Shown here: positions 42,742 through 53,494 of the stretch, one piece after another
Numbering within the stretch: position 1 is the first letter of the stretch
How the letters are laid out: every line of letters begins with the position of its first letter
Source: Hyphococcus sp.
Lineage (GTDB): Bacteria; Pseudomonadota; Alphaproteobacteria; Caulobacterales; Parvularculaceae
Assembly: GCA_013002535.1 (NCBI GenBank)
Contig: JABDJK010000080.1
Location: 62,001 to 126,000 of the forward strand
Reading direction: 5' to 3'
Length of the DNA stretch: 64,000 bases
Notes under the pieces: generated by a model
The model's database searches: none
Seen by the model: only the letters and a program-made list of their open reading frames with translations
Told to the model about the DNA's origin: nothing
Position numbers and translations under genes: made by a program

Positions 42742-43587
42742 GTGCCGGACGGCGAAACCCAATTTAAGCAAACAAACTTTCCGGAATTTTATCGGAACGC
42801 GCCTAGCTCTGTTTCGTTTCGAAAACTTCGAAAGCGATTATTGCGCCAAGCACAAGATACAATAATTCGATTTGGTTTAGATACGCCAAGAAATCACGAT
42901 GTTTCTCAAAAATGGTTGGTTTGTGTTTCGGGCGGAAAGGATTCCTATTCGCTATTGGCGCTATTACTCGATTTGAAATGGCAAGGTGCGTTGAACGCGG
43001 AGTTGCTTGTATGCAACTTGGATCAGGGCCAGCCGGGATTCCCCAAAAATGTGCTCCCAAACTACCTGAAAATGTTGGGTGTGCCATTCCGTATTGTGAC
43101 GGAAGATACATACTCTATCGTTTCTGAAAAAGTCCCGTCGAACAAAACATTTTGTGCGCTGTGTTCACGGTTGCGTCGTGGCATTTTGTATCGTGTTGCT
43201 CGCGAAGAGAATTGTGATGCGATTGTGCTTGGGCATCATAGGGATGACGCCTTAGAGACATTTTTCATGAATTTATTTCATGGGGGCCGCATGGCGTCGA
43301 TGCCGCCAAAACTGATGAATGACGACGGTGATGTTCTGGTTTATCGGCCATTGCTACAATGCGCCGAAAGCGACATTGAGAAATTTGCTGCGGCGATGTC
43401 ATTCCCCATCATTCCTTGTAATTTGTGCGGCTCGCAGGACGGACTCCAGCGAGTTGCTATGAAAAAGTTGTTAGACGGATGGGAAGAAAAATCACCAGGT
43501 CGTCGTGAAACAATTTTTCGGGCATTGCAAAATGTTCGGCCAAGCCACTTGGCCGATAAACGGATTTGGGATTTTGAAAATCTCTAG
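42742..43587 (+). CDS. ttcA: tRNA 2-thiocytidine biosynthesis protein TtcA
   Basis: A 281-residue PP-loop ATPase thiolating C32 of tRNAs. P-loop [19 protein letters not shown], cluster cysteines in [12 protein letters not shown] and IPCNLCGSQ, and [17 protein letters not shown] are family hallmarks. The start GTG 42742 directly follows the esterase stop. The stop codon shares CTAG with the convergent DUF2937 gene (4-bp overlap at 43584-43587). Confidence 0.92.
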   Translation: MPDGETQFKQTNFPEFYRNAPSSVSFRKLRKRLLRQAQDTIIRFGLDTPRNHDVSQKWLVCVSGGKDSYSLLALLLDLKWQGALNAELLVCNLDQGQPGFPKNVLPNYLKMLGVPFRIVTEDTYSIVSEKVPSNKTFCALCSRLRRGILYRVAREENCDAIVLGHHRDDALETFFMNLFHGGRMASMPPKLMNDDGDVLVYRPLLQCAESDIEKFAAAMSFPIIPCNLCGSQDGLQRVAMKKLLDGWEEKSPGRRETIFRALQNVRPSHLADKRIWDFENL

Positions 43588-44081
43588 GCGTATCTACGAC
43601 CGCCGCCAAACATCGCGCCGAGTAAACCAAATATTACGGATGATCCCCCCCATAGCAGCGCAAATCCACCTGCCGCATAAATTGCTCCGTGCGCAGTTGC
43701 GGGTATTGCAGGCTCAAATTGCTCATAAACCGATTCCGTAATGTCGCGTATTTGTGTCTTCGCTAATATCAAAGGGCGCGCAAGATCGGTCGCACCGTCA
43801 AGTTCGGCGAGGTGCGCTGTTAATCGCTCATATCTGCGAACGGCGGCGACATATGTTTGGCAAAGGGCGTCTAACAATCCCGTCGCGGTTCCGCATTCGG
43901 CTAATGCGGTCTCCCGCGTGTAGCCATACCCCGAAACGTTCGCGTCGAACTCTTCGACGATAGGGCGAAGCTCATCAACCCGACCTTGTAAATTTTGCAT
44001 GTATTGGAGCGTAAAGCCCGGTCCCTGGGATGCCAAAACGGCGCCTGCGATCCCTAAAATAAAAGCAAGAAAACGTCCCAT
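43584..44081 (-). CDS. DUF2937 membrane protein
   Basis: A 165-residue protein: an N-terminal helix ([20 protein letters not shown]), a helical extracytoplasmic middle ([20 protein letters not shown]) with Cys pairs ([16 protein letters not shown]) and a C-terminal helix ([20 protein letters not shown]). This layout matches DUF2937, of unknown function. ATG 44081 is preceded by GGAGGGG, a very strong ribosome binding site, which rules out the longer start at 44363. It is divergent from rimP. Confidence 0.8.
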   Translation of the reverse strand: MGRFLAFILGIAGAVLASQGPGFTLQYMQNLQGRVDELRPIVEEFDANVSGYGYTRETALAECGTATGLLDALCQTYVAAVRRYERLTAHLAELDGATDLARPLILAKTQIRDITESVYEQFEPAIPATAHGAIYAAGGFALLWGGSSVIFGLLGAMFGGGRRYA

Positions 44082-44174
44082 GAAAATTACCCCTCCGGCC
44101 CCAAAACCACATCCAGAAACGGATTTTGGCCGATTAAAAGTCGAAAATCCACCTAAAAAGGCGCATGAGCAGGG

Positions 44175-44203
44175 CTGACAAACAGGCGTAGACGCCCTAT
44201 ATA
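44175..44203 (+). promoter_or_regulatory. Sigma-70-like promoter of the rimP-nusA-infB operon
   Basis: CTGACA (44175-44180), a 17-bp spacer and TATATA (44198-44203) form the best promoter candidate before rimP. Initiation near 44210 would give a leader of about 65 nt carrying the hairpin at 44231-44258. Confidence 0.55.
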
Positions 44204-44230
44204 GCCGCCAAACGCATTTCGAATAATCGG

Positions 44231-44258
44231 AAGCGGGCCCCGCCGGGGCCCGCTTTTT
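44231..44258 (+). terminator. Terminator-like attenuator hairpin in the rimP leader
   Basis: AAGCGGGCCC (44231-44240) pairs perfectly with GGGCCCGCTT (44246-44255), closed by a further C-G pair, followed by TTTTT (44254-44258). This is a strong intrinsic terminator located between the promoter and the rimP start at 44278, so transcription must pass it to reach nusA and infB. It looks like an attenuator, possibly responsive to NusA itself (inference). Confidence 0.8.
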
Positions 44259-44277
44259 CGTTAGGATTGAGCTTACT

Positions 44278-44811
44278 TTGACGCCGCTTGAGGAAAATAT
44301 CTGGAAAATCGTGGAGCCCGCCGTAAAAAGCGCCGGTTTTCTGCTTGTGCGAATTCGCGTCACGGGCGCTCAAAGGAAAACTTTGCAAATTATGGCTGAG
44401 CGGCCTGATCGAACGATGTCCGCAGAAGATTGCGCACGGCTTTCGCGTGCAATATCGCCGATAATTGAGGACGCCGACCCGATCGCAGGGCAATTCGTTC
44501 TTGAAGTTTCGTCACCGGGAATCGATCGCCCCCTCGTCAAATTACAGGACTTTGCTGAATGGCAAGGGTGGCCAGCTAAATTACAGCTCGATCGGCTCGT
44601 TGAGGGGCGAAAAAATTTCAAAGGGATTGTTGCTGGCGTCGACGAAGGCCGCGTTGCATTCGATATAGACGGTGAAGATGAGACAGCGATATTTCCGTAC
44701 GAATGGATTGCAAGCGCAAAGCTCATTCTCACTGACGAACTTATTCAAGAAAGCCTAAAAACCGGTGCGACCACGCCAAATCAACAGGAGATACATCATG
44801 GAGAAAATTGA
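44278..44811 (+). CDS. rimP: Ribosome maturation factor RimP
   Basis: A 177-residue protein for 30S subunit maturation: FLLVRIRVTGAQRKTLQIMA, CARLSRAISPIIEDADPIAG, QFVLEVSSPGIDRPLVKLQD and a C-terminal SH3-like domain ending LTDELI. The start is TTG 44278 with AGGA upstream. The stop overlaps the nusA start by one base. Confidence 0.92.
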   Translation: MTPLEENIWKIVEPAVKSAGFLLVRIRVTGAQRKTLQIMAERPDRTMSAEDCARLSRAISPIIEDADPIAGQFVLEVSSPGIDRPLVKLQDFAEWQGWPAKLQLDRLVEGRKNFKGIVAGVDEGRVAFDIDGEDETAIFPYEWIASAKLILTDELIQESLKTGATTPNQQEIHHGEN

Positions 44812-46445
44812 TGAACGCCGTTAGCGCAAACAAATTAGAGTTGCTGCAGATTGCAGACGCTGTTGCGCGTGAAAAGTCGATCGATAAGTCTCTTGTGATT
44901 GATGCGATGGAAGACGCGCTCGCTCGCGCCGCCCGTTCGCGTTACGGGCATGAGACTAATGTAAAAGCAGAGATTAATCCGACGACCGGCGAGACACGGC
45001 TGTGGCGCCTTTTGGAAGTGGTCGAAGAAGTCGAAAACGATTCGGCGGAAATTACGCTTGATGAAGCGCGTCACCGCAATCCGGAGGCTGAGCTTGGCGA
45101 CTTCATGTCTGATCCATTGCCGCCAATTGATTTTGGACGGGTTGCGGCAATGGCCGCAAAGCAAGTTATTACGCAAAAGGTGCGCGAAGCGGAGCGTGAT
45201 CGTCAGTATGAAGATTTCAAAGACCGTGTTGGTGAAATCATAAATGGTATCATTAAGCGGGTAGAGTATGGCCATGTTATTGTTGATTTAGGGCGTGCTG
45301 AAGCGATTATTCGACGTGACCAACAACTTCCGCGTGAAAACTATCGCAATGGCGACCGTGTTAGGGCGTATATAATTGACGTGCGCCGCGAAACGCGCGG
45401 ACCACAGATATTTTTGTCTCGCGCGCATCCGCAATTTATGGCGAAACTTTTCGAGCAGGAAGTGCCGGAAGTATATGACGGAGTCATCGAGATTCGTGCG
45501 GTTGCGCGCGATCCTGGAAGCCGCGCAAAAATTGGCGTTATGTCGAATGACAGCGGTGTCGATCCCGTTGGCGCTTGTGTCGGGATGCGCGGATCACGCG
45601 TTCAGGCGGTTGTCAATGAATTGGGCGGCGAGAAAATCGATATCGTGCCTTGGAATGAAAATGACGCCACATTCGTTGTGAATGCCCTTGCGCCTGCCGA
45701 GGTTACAAAAGTCGTTCTCGATGAAGAGCTTCAACGGATCGAAGTGGTCGTGCCTGACGAACAGCTCTCATTAGCGATCGGCCGACGAGGACAAAACGTC
45801 CGACTCGCGTCGCAACTGTCGGGCTATGAAATTGATATCATGACGGAAGAGGAAGAGAGCGCGAAACGTCAGGAAGAATTCCGCATACGGTCTGAAGCCT
45901 TTATGGAGGGGCTTGATGTTGACGACATGATGGCCGGTCTGTTGGTTTCCGAGGGGTTCGCGGCGATAGAAGAAATTGCGCTTGTCGATCTTGATGAACT
46001 CGTTGAGATCGATGGTCTTGATGAGGAAACGGCGGAAGAGCTCCAGGCGCGGGCGCGTGATTTTCTTGAAGAGCAAAATAGAAAACTTGACGAGAAGCGA
46101 AAAGAGCTCGGCGTCGACGATGCGGTTGTTGAGCTTGACGGCCTCGATTTGAAAATGATCGTGGCGCTGGGTGAAAACGACGTCAAATCCCTTGAAGATG
46201 TGGCGGGTTGCGCGACCGATGATTTGGTCGGGTGGACTGAGCGTGTCGACGGTGAAAGAAAACATTTCGACGGAATTCTCGAAGGGTTCAACATTTCAGC
46301 TGAAGCAGCAGAAGAACTTATTATGGCCGCGCGGATAAAGGCCGGTTGGATTACCGAGGAAGATCTTGCTGAATTACGCGCAGAGCAAGAAGCGGCGGCT
46401 GCGGCTGAATTAGAGGAGCAGGAAAACGCTGAAGCGCTCGTGTGA
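44811..46445 (+). CDS. nusA: Transcription termination/antitermination factor NusA
   Basis: A 544-residue protein: an N-terminal RNAP-binding domain, an S1 domain (EIINGIIKRVEYGHVIVDLG), two KH domains (GACVGMRGSRVQAVVNELGG, IGRRGQNVRLASQLSGYEI) and C-terminal acidic helix-hairpin repeats (LVDLDELVEIDGLDEETAEE). ATG 44811 shares one base with the rimP stop. The 3' end overlaps the probable CTG start of ylxR. Confidence 0.95.
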   Translation: MNAVSANKLELLQIADAVAREKSIDKSLVIDAMEDALARAARSRYGHETNVKAEINPTTGETRLWRLLEVVEEVENDSAEITLDEARHRNPEAELGDFMSDPLPPIDFGRVAAMAAKQVITQKVREAERDRQYEDFKDRVGEIINGIIKRVEYGHVIVDLGRAEAIIRRDQQLPRENYRNGDRVRAYIIDVRRETRGPQIFLSRAHPQFMAKLFEQEVPEVYDGVIEIRAVARDPGSRAKIGVMSNDSGVDPVGACVGMRGSRVQAVVNELGGEKIDIVPWNENDATFVVNALAPAEVTKVVLDEELQRIEVVVPDEQLSLAIGRRGQNVRLASQLSGYEIDIMTEEEESAKRQEEFRIRSEAFMEGLDVDDMMAGLLVSEGFAAIEEIALVDLDELVEIDGLDEETAEELQARARDFLEEQNRKLDEKRKELGVDDAVVELDGLDLKMIVALGENDVKSLEDVAGCATDDLVGWTERVDGERKHFDGILEGFNISAEAAEELIMAARIKAGWITEEDLAELRAEQEAAAAAELEEQENAEALV

Positions 46446-47082
46446 CACGGAAAGGCGTCAAAATCGCCGGTGCATAGCGACGGGTAAAACCGGCGACAAG
46501 GATAATTTTGTCCGTTTTGTGCTCTCGCCAGACGGAATAGTGACGCCGGACTATTCCGAATGTTTGCCTGGGCGCGGCGCCTGGGTTTGCGCCGACCAAA
46601 CTGTATTGGCGTCAGCGATTGAATCCAGGGCCTTTTCGAAGTCCTTTCAGTCTGACGCTACAGTGCCTTCGGATCTGCTGGACTCGGTTGATTGTGGCCT
46701 GACCTCGGCTGCGCTTTCTGCATTGGGGTTAGCGCGCAAGGCGGGCGATCTCGTCCTCGGATTTGATGGTATAATCCGCCAATTAAAACGAAAAACTGGG
46801 CTGGCGATATTGGTGATGGCGAGCGATGCGTCTGCGAACGGCCGTCGGCAGCTCTATAAAGTTTCGAAAAACGTTTTGACAATTGCTGAAATTTTCACAT
46901 TAGACCAGATGTCTCGGGCCGTTGGCGGCGGCAACGTCGTATATGCCGGTTTACTGCCTGGACATTCGGCTTCGCGATTTTCGAAACTATCGTATCGATT
47001 GATAAATTACCGAAGCGGTAACGCCGCTTTTGGACAAAATGCGGGCAGTAGACCGCAGCATCATACGGATGTATGCCAATGA
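46429..47082 (+). CDS. ylxR: YlxR/L7Ae two-domain RNA-binding protein with probable CTG start
   Basis: A YlxR (DUF448) domain followed by an L7Ae/L30e-like domain, as usual between nusA and infB in alphaproteobacteria. The conserved YlxR start RRCIATGKTGDKDNFVRFVL then SPDG is encoded from 46465. From the in-frame stop at 46411 there is no ATG, GTG or TTG until 46519, which lies after that motif. CTG 46429, 5 bp after AGGA and with GAGGAG further up, is the best start and gives about 217 residues. The L7Ae part (LGLARKAGDLVLGFDGIIRQ, LYKVSKNVLTIAEIF) is intact. The protein overlaps nusA by 17 bp. Confidence 0.8.
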   Translation: MKRSCDTERRQNRRCIATGKTGDKDNFVRFVLSPDGIVTPDYSECLPGRGAWVCADQTVLASAIESRAFSKSFQSDATVPSDLLDSVDCGLTSAALSALGLARKAGDLVLGFDGIIRQLKRKTGLAILVMASDASANGRRQLYKVSKNVLTIAEIFTLDQMSRAVGGGNVVYAGLLPGHSASRFSKLSYRLINYRSGNAAFGQNAGSRPQHHTDVCQ

Positions 47083-47162
47083 TGCTTTCGATGAAAGCAA
47101 TGACTGCGTCTGTTGTGGCGCAGCCGAAAATGCGCTGTATAGCGGCGCAAAATGGAGTTTGA

Positions 47163-49751
47163 ATGAGCGACGACGTCGAAACCGAAGAAAAGGCGAAGAA
47201 ACCGCGCCGCCCGCTTACGCTGCGCCGTACCGAGACTGGTGCGGTTAAGCAGAGCTTTTCGCACGGCCGCTCCAAAACGGTGGTGGTTGAAACCAAACGC
47301 CGTCGCGTCTTAAGCCCCAAGAAGCCTGGCGATGAAAGCGCAGCGCCAGAGCGTAAAACGGTAAAGAAGAAGACAGCTTCCAAAAACGTTGTAGAAACAC
47401 CTCAGGCCGATGATGCGCCAAAATCTGGTGCTGTTCTTCGCACGCTTTCGGAAGATGAGAAGCAAGCTCGCGCTGACGCCCTGGCGCAGGCCCGCAAAGA
47501 AAAGGCTGCGCGCGCCAAAGTCGAGGCGGCCGAGCGCGCTGAACGCGAGGCGCGAGAAGCCGACGAGCGCGAGAAGTTAGAGGTTGAGCGTAAGCGGCGC
47601 AGCGAAGAAGAGGCCAAGCGAGCCAAGGAAGCCGAAGAGCGCCGTCAAGCAGAAGAAGAAGCGCGTCTTGCTCTGGAAGCGGAAGAGGCTGAGCGTAAAA
47701 AACGCGGTGAAAAAAGTGGTCGCGTAAAATCTGAAGATCAGAAGGAAACACCGGCCGCAGACGCCGATCCTAATAATCCCCTTGCGCAATTAGGCGGGCG
47801 ACTGAAGACACGTCGCAAAGGCCCGACCGACGAGCGACAATCCAAGACAAAAGAAGCGCCGCGACGCCGCACGGGCAAACTGACCATCGCAAATGCATTG
47901 GACGACGAAGAAAGACAGCGATCGCTGGCTTCAGTCAAGCGAGCCCGTGAGCGTGAAAAGAAAGCACGCCAAAAGCGCGGCGAGACGGCGCGCGTTGTTA
48001 GAGATGTTACAATTCCCGAGACAATTACTGTTCAGGACTTGGCTGGCCGTATGTCTATGCGTGCAGTCGATCTAGTCAAAGAATTGATGACGCAAGGTCA
48101 AATGGTGACGGCGAACGCTGTTCTCGATGCAGATACGGCTCAGCTGATCGCGGAAGATCTTGGACACACGGTAAAACGCGTTGCAGAATCGGACGTTGAG
48201 GAGGGGCTAGGCAGTGACGTCGATGATCCATCTGAAATGGAGTCGCGCCCTCCGGTTGTTACCATCATGGGGCACGTGGATCACGGCAAGACATCGCTGC
48301 TTGATGCGCTGCGCGAAACCGATGTCGTTAGCGGCGAAGCTGGTGGAATTACCCAACATATTGGCGCATACCAAGTCGATCTAGGCAAAGATCGTCGGAT
48401 CACTTTTTTGGACACGCCGGGACATGCTGCATTCACCCAAATGCGTGCACGCGGCGCCAATGTTACCGATATAATAATTTTGGTAGTTGCTGCCGATGAT
48501 TCGATCATGCCACAAACTGAGGAGGCGATTAGCCACGCCAAAGCTGCCGGCGTTCCGATAATTGTTGCTATCAACAAAATCGATAAGCCGGACGCTAATC
48601 CGGATAAGGTTCGCACAGATTTATTACAGCACGAGATTCAAGTAGAAAGCCTTGGCGGCGAAGTGCAGGATGTCGAGGTGTCCGCGCTTAAGAAAACAAA
48701 CTTGGACAGCTTACAGGAAGCAATTTTGCTTCAAGCCGAACTTTTAGATCTTAAAGCAAATGCAAAACGCGCGGCTGACGGCGCTGTTGTTGAATCCCGT
48801 CTCGACAAAGGTCGCGGCGCCGTCGCTACCGTTCTGGTTGAGCGCGGGACATTAAAGCGTGGCGACATTATTGTCGCCGGTGGCGAATGGGGCAAAGTCC
48901 GTGCAATGACAGATGATAGGTCAGCTGCGGTCAAGCAGGCTGGTCCGGCAATGCCAATTGAAATACTCGGACTCAATGGCGCGCCCGATCCGGGCGAAAA
49001 ATTCTACGTCGTAGATACAGAAGCGCGTGCGCGTGAGGTAGCGGAATTTCGACAAAGACAGCAGCGTGAAAAGCATGCGGCCAAGTCTTCTGGCACATCG
49101 CTGGAACAAATGATGGCGCAGCTTCAGGATTCTGAAATTAAGGAGCTGCCAATTGTTATTAAGGGTGACGTGCAAGGCTCAGTAGAGGCGATTGTGTCAT
49201 CACTGGAAAAATTCTCTACTGACGAAGTGCGTGTGCGTATCCTGCATACTGGCGTCGGCGGCGTATCAGAAAGCGATGTGATTTTGGCGCAAGCCTCGGC
49301 GGCGCCGGTAATCGGGTTCAATGTGCGCGCAAACAAACAAGCGCGAGACGAAGCGGAACGTTCGAACGTTGAGATTCGGTATTATTCGGTAATTTATGAT
49401 CTCATTGACGATATCAAGGGCGTACTTTCAGGTATGTTGGAACCTGAGCTTCGGGAGACATTTCTCGGAAACGCCGAAATATTGGAAGTATTCAACATTT
49501 CGAAACATGGCAAAGTTGCAGGGTGCCGTGTTTCTGAAGGTAAGGTGGAACGCGGCGCTAAAGTGCGCTTGGTCCGCGACAGCGTGGTTATTCACGAGGG
49601 CGAATTGTCTCAACTCAAACGTTTCAAAGACGATGTAAACGAAGTGCCTGTGGGTCAGGAGTGTGGAATGTCGTTCGCAAATTACGAAGACATGAAGCAA
49701 GGCGATGTTATCGAGTGCTTCCGGGTCGAAAAGATTTCGCGAACGCTTTAA
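47163..49751 (+). CDS. infB: Translation initiation factor IF-2
   Basis: An 862-residue GTPase. An N-terminal IF2 domain ([20 protein letters not shown]) and a long charged coiled coil (about residues 95-180, rich in Ala, Glu, Arg and Lys) precede the G domain: G1 [44 protein letters not shown]. Beta-barrel domains and a C-terminal fMet-tRNA binding domain follow. It delivers initiator tRNA to the 30S. It is 80 bp after ylxR. Confidence 0.96.
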   Translation: MSDDVETEEKAKKPRRPLTLRRTETGAVKQSFSHGRSKTVVVETKRRRVLSPKKPGDESAAPERKTVKKKTASKNVVETPQADDAPKSGAVLRTLSEDEKQARADALAQARKEKAARAKVEAAERAEREAREADEREKLEVERKRRSEEEAKRAKEAEERRQAEEEARLALEAEEAERKKRGEKSGRVKSEDQKETPAADADPNNPLAQLGGRLKTRRKGPTDERQSKTKEAPRRRTGKLTIANALDDEERQRSLASVKRAREREKKARQKRGETARVVRDVTIPETITVQDLAGRMSMRAVDLVKELMTQGQMVTANAVLDADTAQLIAEDLGHTVKRVAESDVEEGLGSDVDDPSEMESRPPVVTIMGHVDHGKTSLLDALRETDVVSGEAGGITQHIGAYQVDLGKDRRITFLDTPGHAAFTQMRARGANVTDIIILVVAADDSIMPQTEEAISHAKAAGVPIIVAINKIDKPDANPDKVRTDLLQHEIQVESLGGEVQDVEVSALKKTNLDSLQEAILLQAELLDLKANAKRAADGAVVESRLDKGRGAVATVLVERGTLKRGDIIVAGGEWGKVRAMTDDRSAAVKQAGPAMPIEILGLNGAPDPGEKFYVVDTEARAREVAEFRQRQQREKHAAKSSGTSLEQMMAQLQDSEIKELPIVIKGDVQGSVEAIVSSLEKFSTDEVRVRILHTGVGGVSESDVILAQASAAPVIGFNVRANKQARDEAERSNVEIRYYSVIYDLIDDIKGVLSGMLEPELRETFLGNAEILEVFNISKHGKVAGCRVSEGKVERGAKVRLVRDSVVIHEGELSQLKRFKDDVNEVPVGQECGMSFANYEDMKQGDVIECFRVEKISRTL

Positions 49752-49768
49752 GGCGTCAAAGTATACTC

Positions 49769-50170
49769 ATGCCTAAACGAATTGGTAAAAAGACAGGGCC
49801 GTCTCAACGGCAATTGCGTGCTGGCGAATTAATTCGCCACGCGCTGGTTGAAATGCTTCAGCGCGAAACTTTTCGCGAACCAGCGCTTAACGGAGTATCA
49901 GTCACCATTTCGGAAGTTCGTTGTTCTCCCGATTTAAAGAATGCCAGTTGCTTCGCTGCGCCGCTGGGCGGCGAACATCAAGCTGATGTTATTGATGCCC
50001 TAAACAAGATTGCACCATACTTGCGGCGTCTTCTCGGCCAGAAGATTGAGATGAAGTTTACGCCGGCGCTTGTTTTCAAGAGTGACGAAACCTATTCCGA
50101 AGCGCAACGGATAAATAGGCTGCTTACGCAACCGAAGGTCGCGCAGGATTTGAAGAAAATTGGCGACTGA
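49769..50170 (+). CDS. rbfA: Ribosome-binding factor A
   Basis: A 133-residue KH-type cold-shock maturation factor: QRQLRAGELIRHALVEMLQR, VTISEVRCSPDLKNASCFAA, LNKIAPYLRRLLGQKIEMKF and TPALVFKSDE. ATG 49769 is chosen for the family-like start PKRIGKKTGPSQRQ; the longer frame lies inside infB. It is 17 bp downstream of infB. Confidence 0.93.
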   Translation: MPKRIGKKTGPSQRQLRAGELIRHALVEMLQRETFREPALNGVSVTISEVRCSPDLKNASCFAAPLGGEHQADVIDALNKIAPYLRRLLGQKIEMKFTPALVFKSDETYSEAQRINRLLTQPKVAQDLKKIGD

Positions 50171-50205
50171 CGCGCTCGCTGAATCTACGGTTAATTGTAT
50201 CTAAA

Positions 50206-51141
50206 ATGGGTCGACGCAACAAAAAAGGCAGACCGGTATCAGGGTGGCTGGTGCTGGATAAAGCTTATGATTTCGGCTCTACGGACGCCGTTTCAAAAGT
50301 CAAATGGTTATTCAATGCGCAAAAAGCCGGGCACGCCGGTACGCTGGACCCGCGAGCGACAGGCATCCTGCCGATTGCACTTGGCGAGGCCACCAAGACC
50401 ACGCCCTACATTATTGGCGCAAAGAAGAAATATCGTTTCACGGCGAAATGGGGCGCCGCAACTTCAACGGATGATACAGAGGGCGACGCTATTGCAACTT
50501 CGGATCTTCGCCCATCGCGCAGGGAAATTGAAGCGATATTGCCCCAATTCATCGGCGAAATTGATCAGGCGCCGCCGCGTTTCTCGGCTGTAAAGATTCG
50601 TGGTGCGCGCGCTTATGACCTTGCGCGTGCTGGCGAAGAGGTGGCGCTGGAGTCGCGAAAAATACTTATCGGTTCCCTGGAACTCGTTAATTTGAAGTCT
50701 GAAGATGAAGCCGTATTTGAGGCGGTTACTGGAAAAGGCGCGTATGTCCGGGCATTGGTGCGTGATATTGCTGTCGCTCTTGGTACTGTTGCGCATGTAT
50801 GTGAGCTAAGGCGAACAGCGGTTGGCCCATTTTCCGAAGATAACGCGGTGACCATAGGGGATATAGAAGCGGTAGATCTTGTTGAAGACCGGGATGCGTT
50901 TTTGATGCCTATTACTGAGGCGCTAGCATCTATTCCGCAAGCAGTTGTTGACGGTCCGCAGGCGAGTAAGATCCGTTGTGGTCAGGCGGCGATCTTAAGC
51001 CCGCAATGCGCAAAAGGGGTTCGCGGCGAGAACGCCGGTGAAATTCCCGCCGTATTGGCTTTATTGTATGATAAGCCGGTGGCGATATGCTCTCTAGACG
51101 GGTTGAAATTGAAGCCGGTTCGGGTTTTTGCGGCCAGCTAA
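50206..51141 (+). CDS. truB: tRNA pseudouridine-55 synthase
   Basis: A 311-residue pseudouridine synthase for the T-loop. GWLVLDKAYDFGSTDAVSKV, the catalytic motif GHAGTLDPRATGILPIALGE (Asp) and PPRFSAVKIRGARAYDLARA, then a C-terminal domain. It is the last gene of the operon. In most relatives rpsO and pnp follow in the same direction; here pnp converges. Confidence 0.94.
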   Translation: MGRRNKKGRPVSGWLVLDKAYDFGSTDAVSKVKWLFNAQKAGHAGTLDPRATGILPIALGEATKTTPYIIGAKKKYRFTAKWGAATSTDDTEGDAIATSDLRPSRREIEAILPQFIGEIDQAPPRFSAVKIRGARAYDLARAGEEVALESRKILIGSLELVNLKSEDEAVFEAVTGKGAYVRALVRDIAVALGTVAHVCELRRTAVGPFSEDNAVTIGDIEAVDLVEDRDAFLMPITEALASIPQAVVDGPQASKIRCGQAAILSPQCAKGVRGENAGEIPAVLALLYDKPVAICSLDGLKLKPVRVFAAS

Positions 51142-51213
51142 TTCTCGGGCCATAAAAATAGTTGGCTGCATCGTTTCAGTTACTACGATGATCAAAAATT
51201 TGTCCCTAAAATA

Positions 51214-51246
51214 AAAAACGGGATCAGATACACTGTTCCCGTTTTT
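51214..51246. terminator. Bidirectional terminator between truB and pnp
   Basis: AAAAACGGGA (51214-51223) pairs with TCCCGTTTTT (51237-51246) around a 13-nt loop. The A-run on one side and T-run on the other serve both convergent genes. Confidence 0.85.
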
Positions 51247-51279
51247 AACGTGTTCTCAATCGGGTGAGTCGTCGCCCGG

Positions 51280-53394
51280 TTAGTCTTTTTCGATTTCTTG
51301 TCCAGTAGATTGGTCAACGATTTTCATCGAAAGCCGCACCTTTCCACGATCGTCGAAGCCAAGGAGCTTAACAAATACTTCGTCGCCTTCCTTCACTACG
51401 TCAGTCGTTTTTTCCGGGCGACCGTCAGCTAATTGCGAAATGTGCACCAGCCCATCGCGCGGCCCAAAGAAATTGACGAAGGCGCCAAAGTCCATGGTTT
51501 TAACGACTTTCCCTTTGTAGATTTCGCCGACTTCGGGCTCGGCGACGATTGAGTGAATCCACTTATATGCGGCTTCAATGTTCGATTTTTCGTTTGACGC
51601 AATCTTGATCAAGCCCTCATCATCGACATTAATCTTGGCGCCGGTCTCTTCGACGATCTGTCGAATAACCTTCCCGCCCGATCCAATCACATCGCGAATC
51701 TTTTCTTTATCAATCTGCATCGTTTCGATTCGCGGCGCGTAATCGCCGAGATCGTCCCGCGCGCTTTCGAGCGCCTTAGACATCTCACCGAGTATGTGCA
51801 TGCGGCCGTCTTTTGCTTGAGCAAGGGCAATCTGCATAATTTCTTCAGTGATACCGGCAATCTTAATGTCCATCTGAAGAGATGTGACGCCCTCATCAGT
51901 ACCTGCAACTTTGAAGTCCATGTCGCCCAAATGATCTTCGTCGCCTAGAATATCTGAAAGAACAGCGTAGCGCTCGCCCTCAAGAATCAGTCCCATTGCG
52001 ATGCCAGCGACGGGACGCTTCACAGGAACGCCGGCATCCATCAGAGCCAAAGACGAGCCGCAAACGGTCGCCATCGATGACGAACCATTTGATTCTGTGA
52101 TTTCGGAAACAAGCCGAATGACATACGGAAACTCTTCTTGAGAGGGAATGACCGCTTTCATTGCGCGCCATGCAAGCTTGCCATGACCGATTTCACGCCG
52201 GCCCGTGAACCCCATTCGTCCAACTTCACCGACAGAGTAAGGCGGGAAATTATAGTGTAGCAGGAATTGTTCTTTGTAAGTTCCGGCGAGTGCGTCGATA
52301 AACTGTTCGTCTTCGCCGGTGCCCAAAGTCGCCACAACCAACGCTTGCGTTTCACCGCGTGTAAATAGCGACGAGCCATGGGTGCGCGGCAAAATGCCGG
52401 CTTCTGCAACAATTGGTCGTACAGTTTTGGTATCGCGGCCGTCGATCCGCTCCCCGGTATCCAGAATGCCGCCACGAACAATATCAGATTCAATCGATTT
52501 AAAGGCGCCGCCAACACTCGATTGAGATGGAGCGGCCTCATTTTCATCGTCGCACAATGCCTCAATTGCTTTCGCTTTTGCGGTTGCGAGCGCTTCTTGG
52601 CGGTCTTGTTTCACAACAAGCTTGTACGCCGCCCGTACATCTTCTTCGACGATTTCGCGGACTTGCTGCTCAATTTCGGTATTATCAGCTGGCGCAAAAT
52701 CCCATGGATCCTTTGCGGATTCCTCAGCGAAACCGATGATGAAGTCGATTGCGTCTTTTGCGGCGTCATGTCCAAATTTGACTGCGCCCAACATTACGTC
52801 TTCTGACAGTTCTTTGGCTTCTGACTCAACCATCATAACGGCGTCAGACGTGCCTGCCATGACGAGATCGAGCTTCGTATCGCCCATTTGATCAATGGTG
52901 GGGTTTAATACATAAGCGCCGTCCATATACCCAACGCGCGCAGCGCCAATAGGCCCAAGAAATGGGATGCCGGAAATGGTCAATGCTGCTGAAACGGCGA
53001 TCATAGCGACGACGTCTGGATCGTTTTCAAGGTCATGGCTGAGGACTTGCGCGACGACGAGGACTTCGTTTTTGAACCCTTTTGCGAACAATGGACGGAT
53101 GGGCCGGTCAATTAGTCGCGACGTCAAAGTTTCTTTTTCCGTCGGCCGGGCTTCGCGCTTGAAATACCCGCCTGGAACGCGTCCAGCAGCGTAGTATCGC
53201 TCTTGATAGTGGACCGTAAGTGGAAAAAAATCGAAATTGGGATTTGCCGCTTTTGCGCCAACGACTGTCGCCAGAACAGTCGTATCGCCATAGGTTGCTA
53301 GAACGGCGCCATCAGCTTGCCGCGCCATTTTGCCCGTTTCAAGAGTTAGCGTACGACCGCCCCATTCGATTGATTTTTTAGTGAGATTAAACAT
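51280..53394 (-). CDS. pnp: Polyribonucleotide nucleotidyltransferase (PNPase)
   Basis: A 704-residue 3'-5' exoribonuclease: two RNase PH domains ([40 protein letters not shown]), a helical linker, a KH domain ([20 protein letters not shown]) and an S1 domain ([20 protein letters not shown]). The start ATG 53394 follows GAGAAGAAAAG. A terminator lies just upstream, so it is not co-transcribed with the SDR gene, and its promoter must lie between 53395 and about 53460. Confidence 0.95.
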   Translation of the reverse strand: MFNLTKKSIEWGGRTLTLETGKMARQADGAVLATYGDTTVLATVVGAKAANPNFDFFPLTVHYQERYYAAGRVPGGYFKREARPTEKETLTSRLIDRPIRPLFAKGFKNEVLVVAQVLSHDLENDPDVVAMIAVSAALTISGIPFLGPIGAARVGYMDGAYVLNPTIDQMGDTKLDLVMAGTSDAVMMVESEAKELSEDVMLGAVKFGHDAAKDAIDFIIGFAEESAKDPWDFAPADNTEIEQQVREIVEEDVRAAYKLVVKQDRQEALATAKAKAIEALCDDENEAAPSQSSVGGAFKSIESDIVRGGILDTGERIDGRDTKTVRPIVAEAGILPRTHGSSLFTRGETQALVVATLGTGEDEQFIDALAGTYKEQFLLHYNFPPYSVGEVGRMGFTGRREIGHGKLAWRAMKAVIPSQEEFPYVIRLVSEITESNGSSSMATVCGSSLALMDAGVPVKRPVAGIAMGLILEGERYAVLSDILGDEDHLGDMDFKVAGTDEGVTSLQMDIKIAGITEEIMQIALAQAKDGRMHILGEMSKALESARDDLGDYAPRIETMQIDKEKIRDVIGSGGKVIRQIVEETGAKINVDDEGLIKIASNEKSNIEAAYKWIHSIVAEPEVGEIYKGKVVKTMDFGAFVNFFGPRDGLVHISQLADGRPEKTTDVVKEGDEVFVKLLGFDDRGKVRLSMKIVDQSTGQEIEKD

Positions 53395-53463
53395 CTTTTC
53401 TTCTCTTTCGTAAAAAGCGCTGTGCGCGGATCGCATAACGCTTGCTTTATGAAACCGGATAAA

Positions 53464-53492
53464 AAAACGCCGCCCAATTCTGGCGGCGTTTT
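53464..53492 (-). terminator. Intrinsic terminator of the SDR gene, before pnp
   Basis: On the minus strand AAAACGCCGCC, a 7-nt loop and GGCGGCGTTTT form an 11-bp stem followed by a run of T (plus-strand A-run 53461-53467). It ends leftward transcription three bases past the SDR stop region and separates it from pnp. Confidence 0.88.
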
Positions 53493-53494
53493 CG

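Noticed and set aside
44082-44363. Long N-terminal extension of the DUF2937 protein
   Set aside because: It would cover the rimP promoter and attenuator, while GGAGGGG stands just before ATG 44081 and the resulting protein begins with a proper membrane helix.
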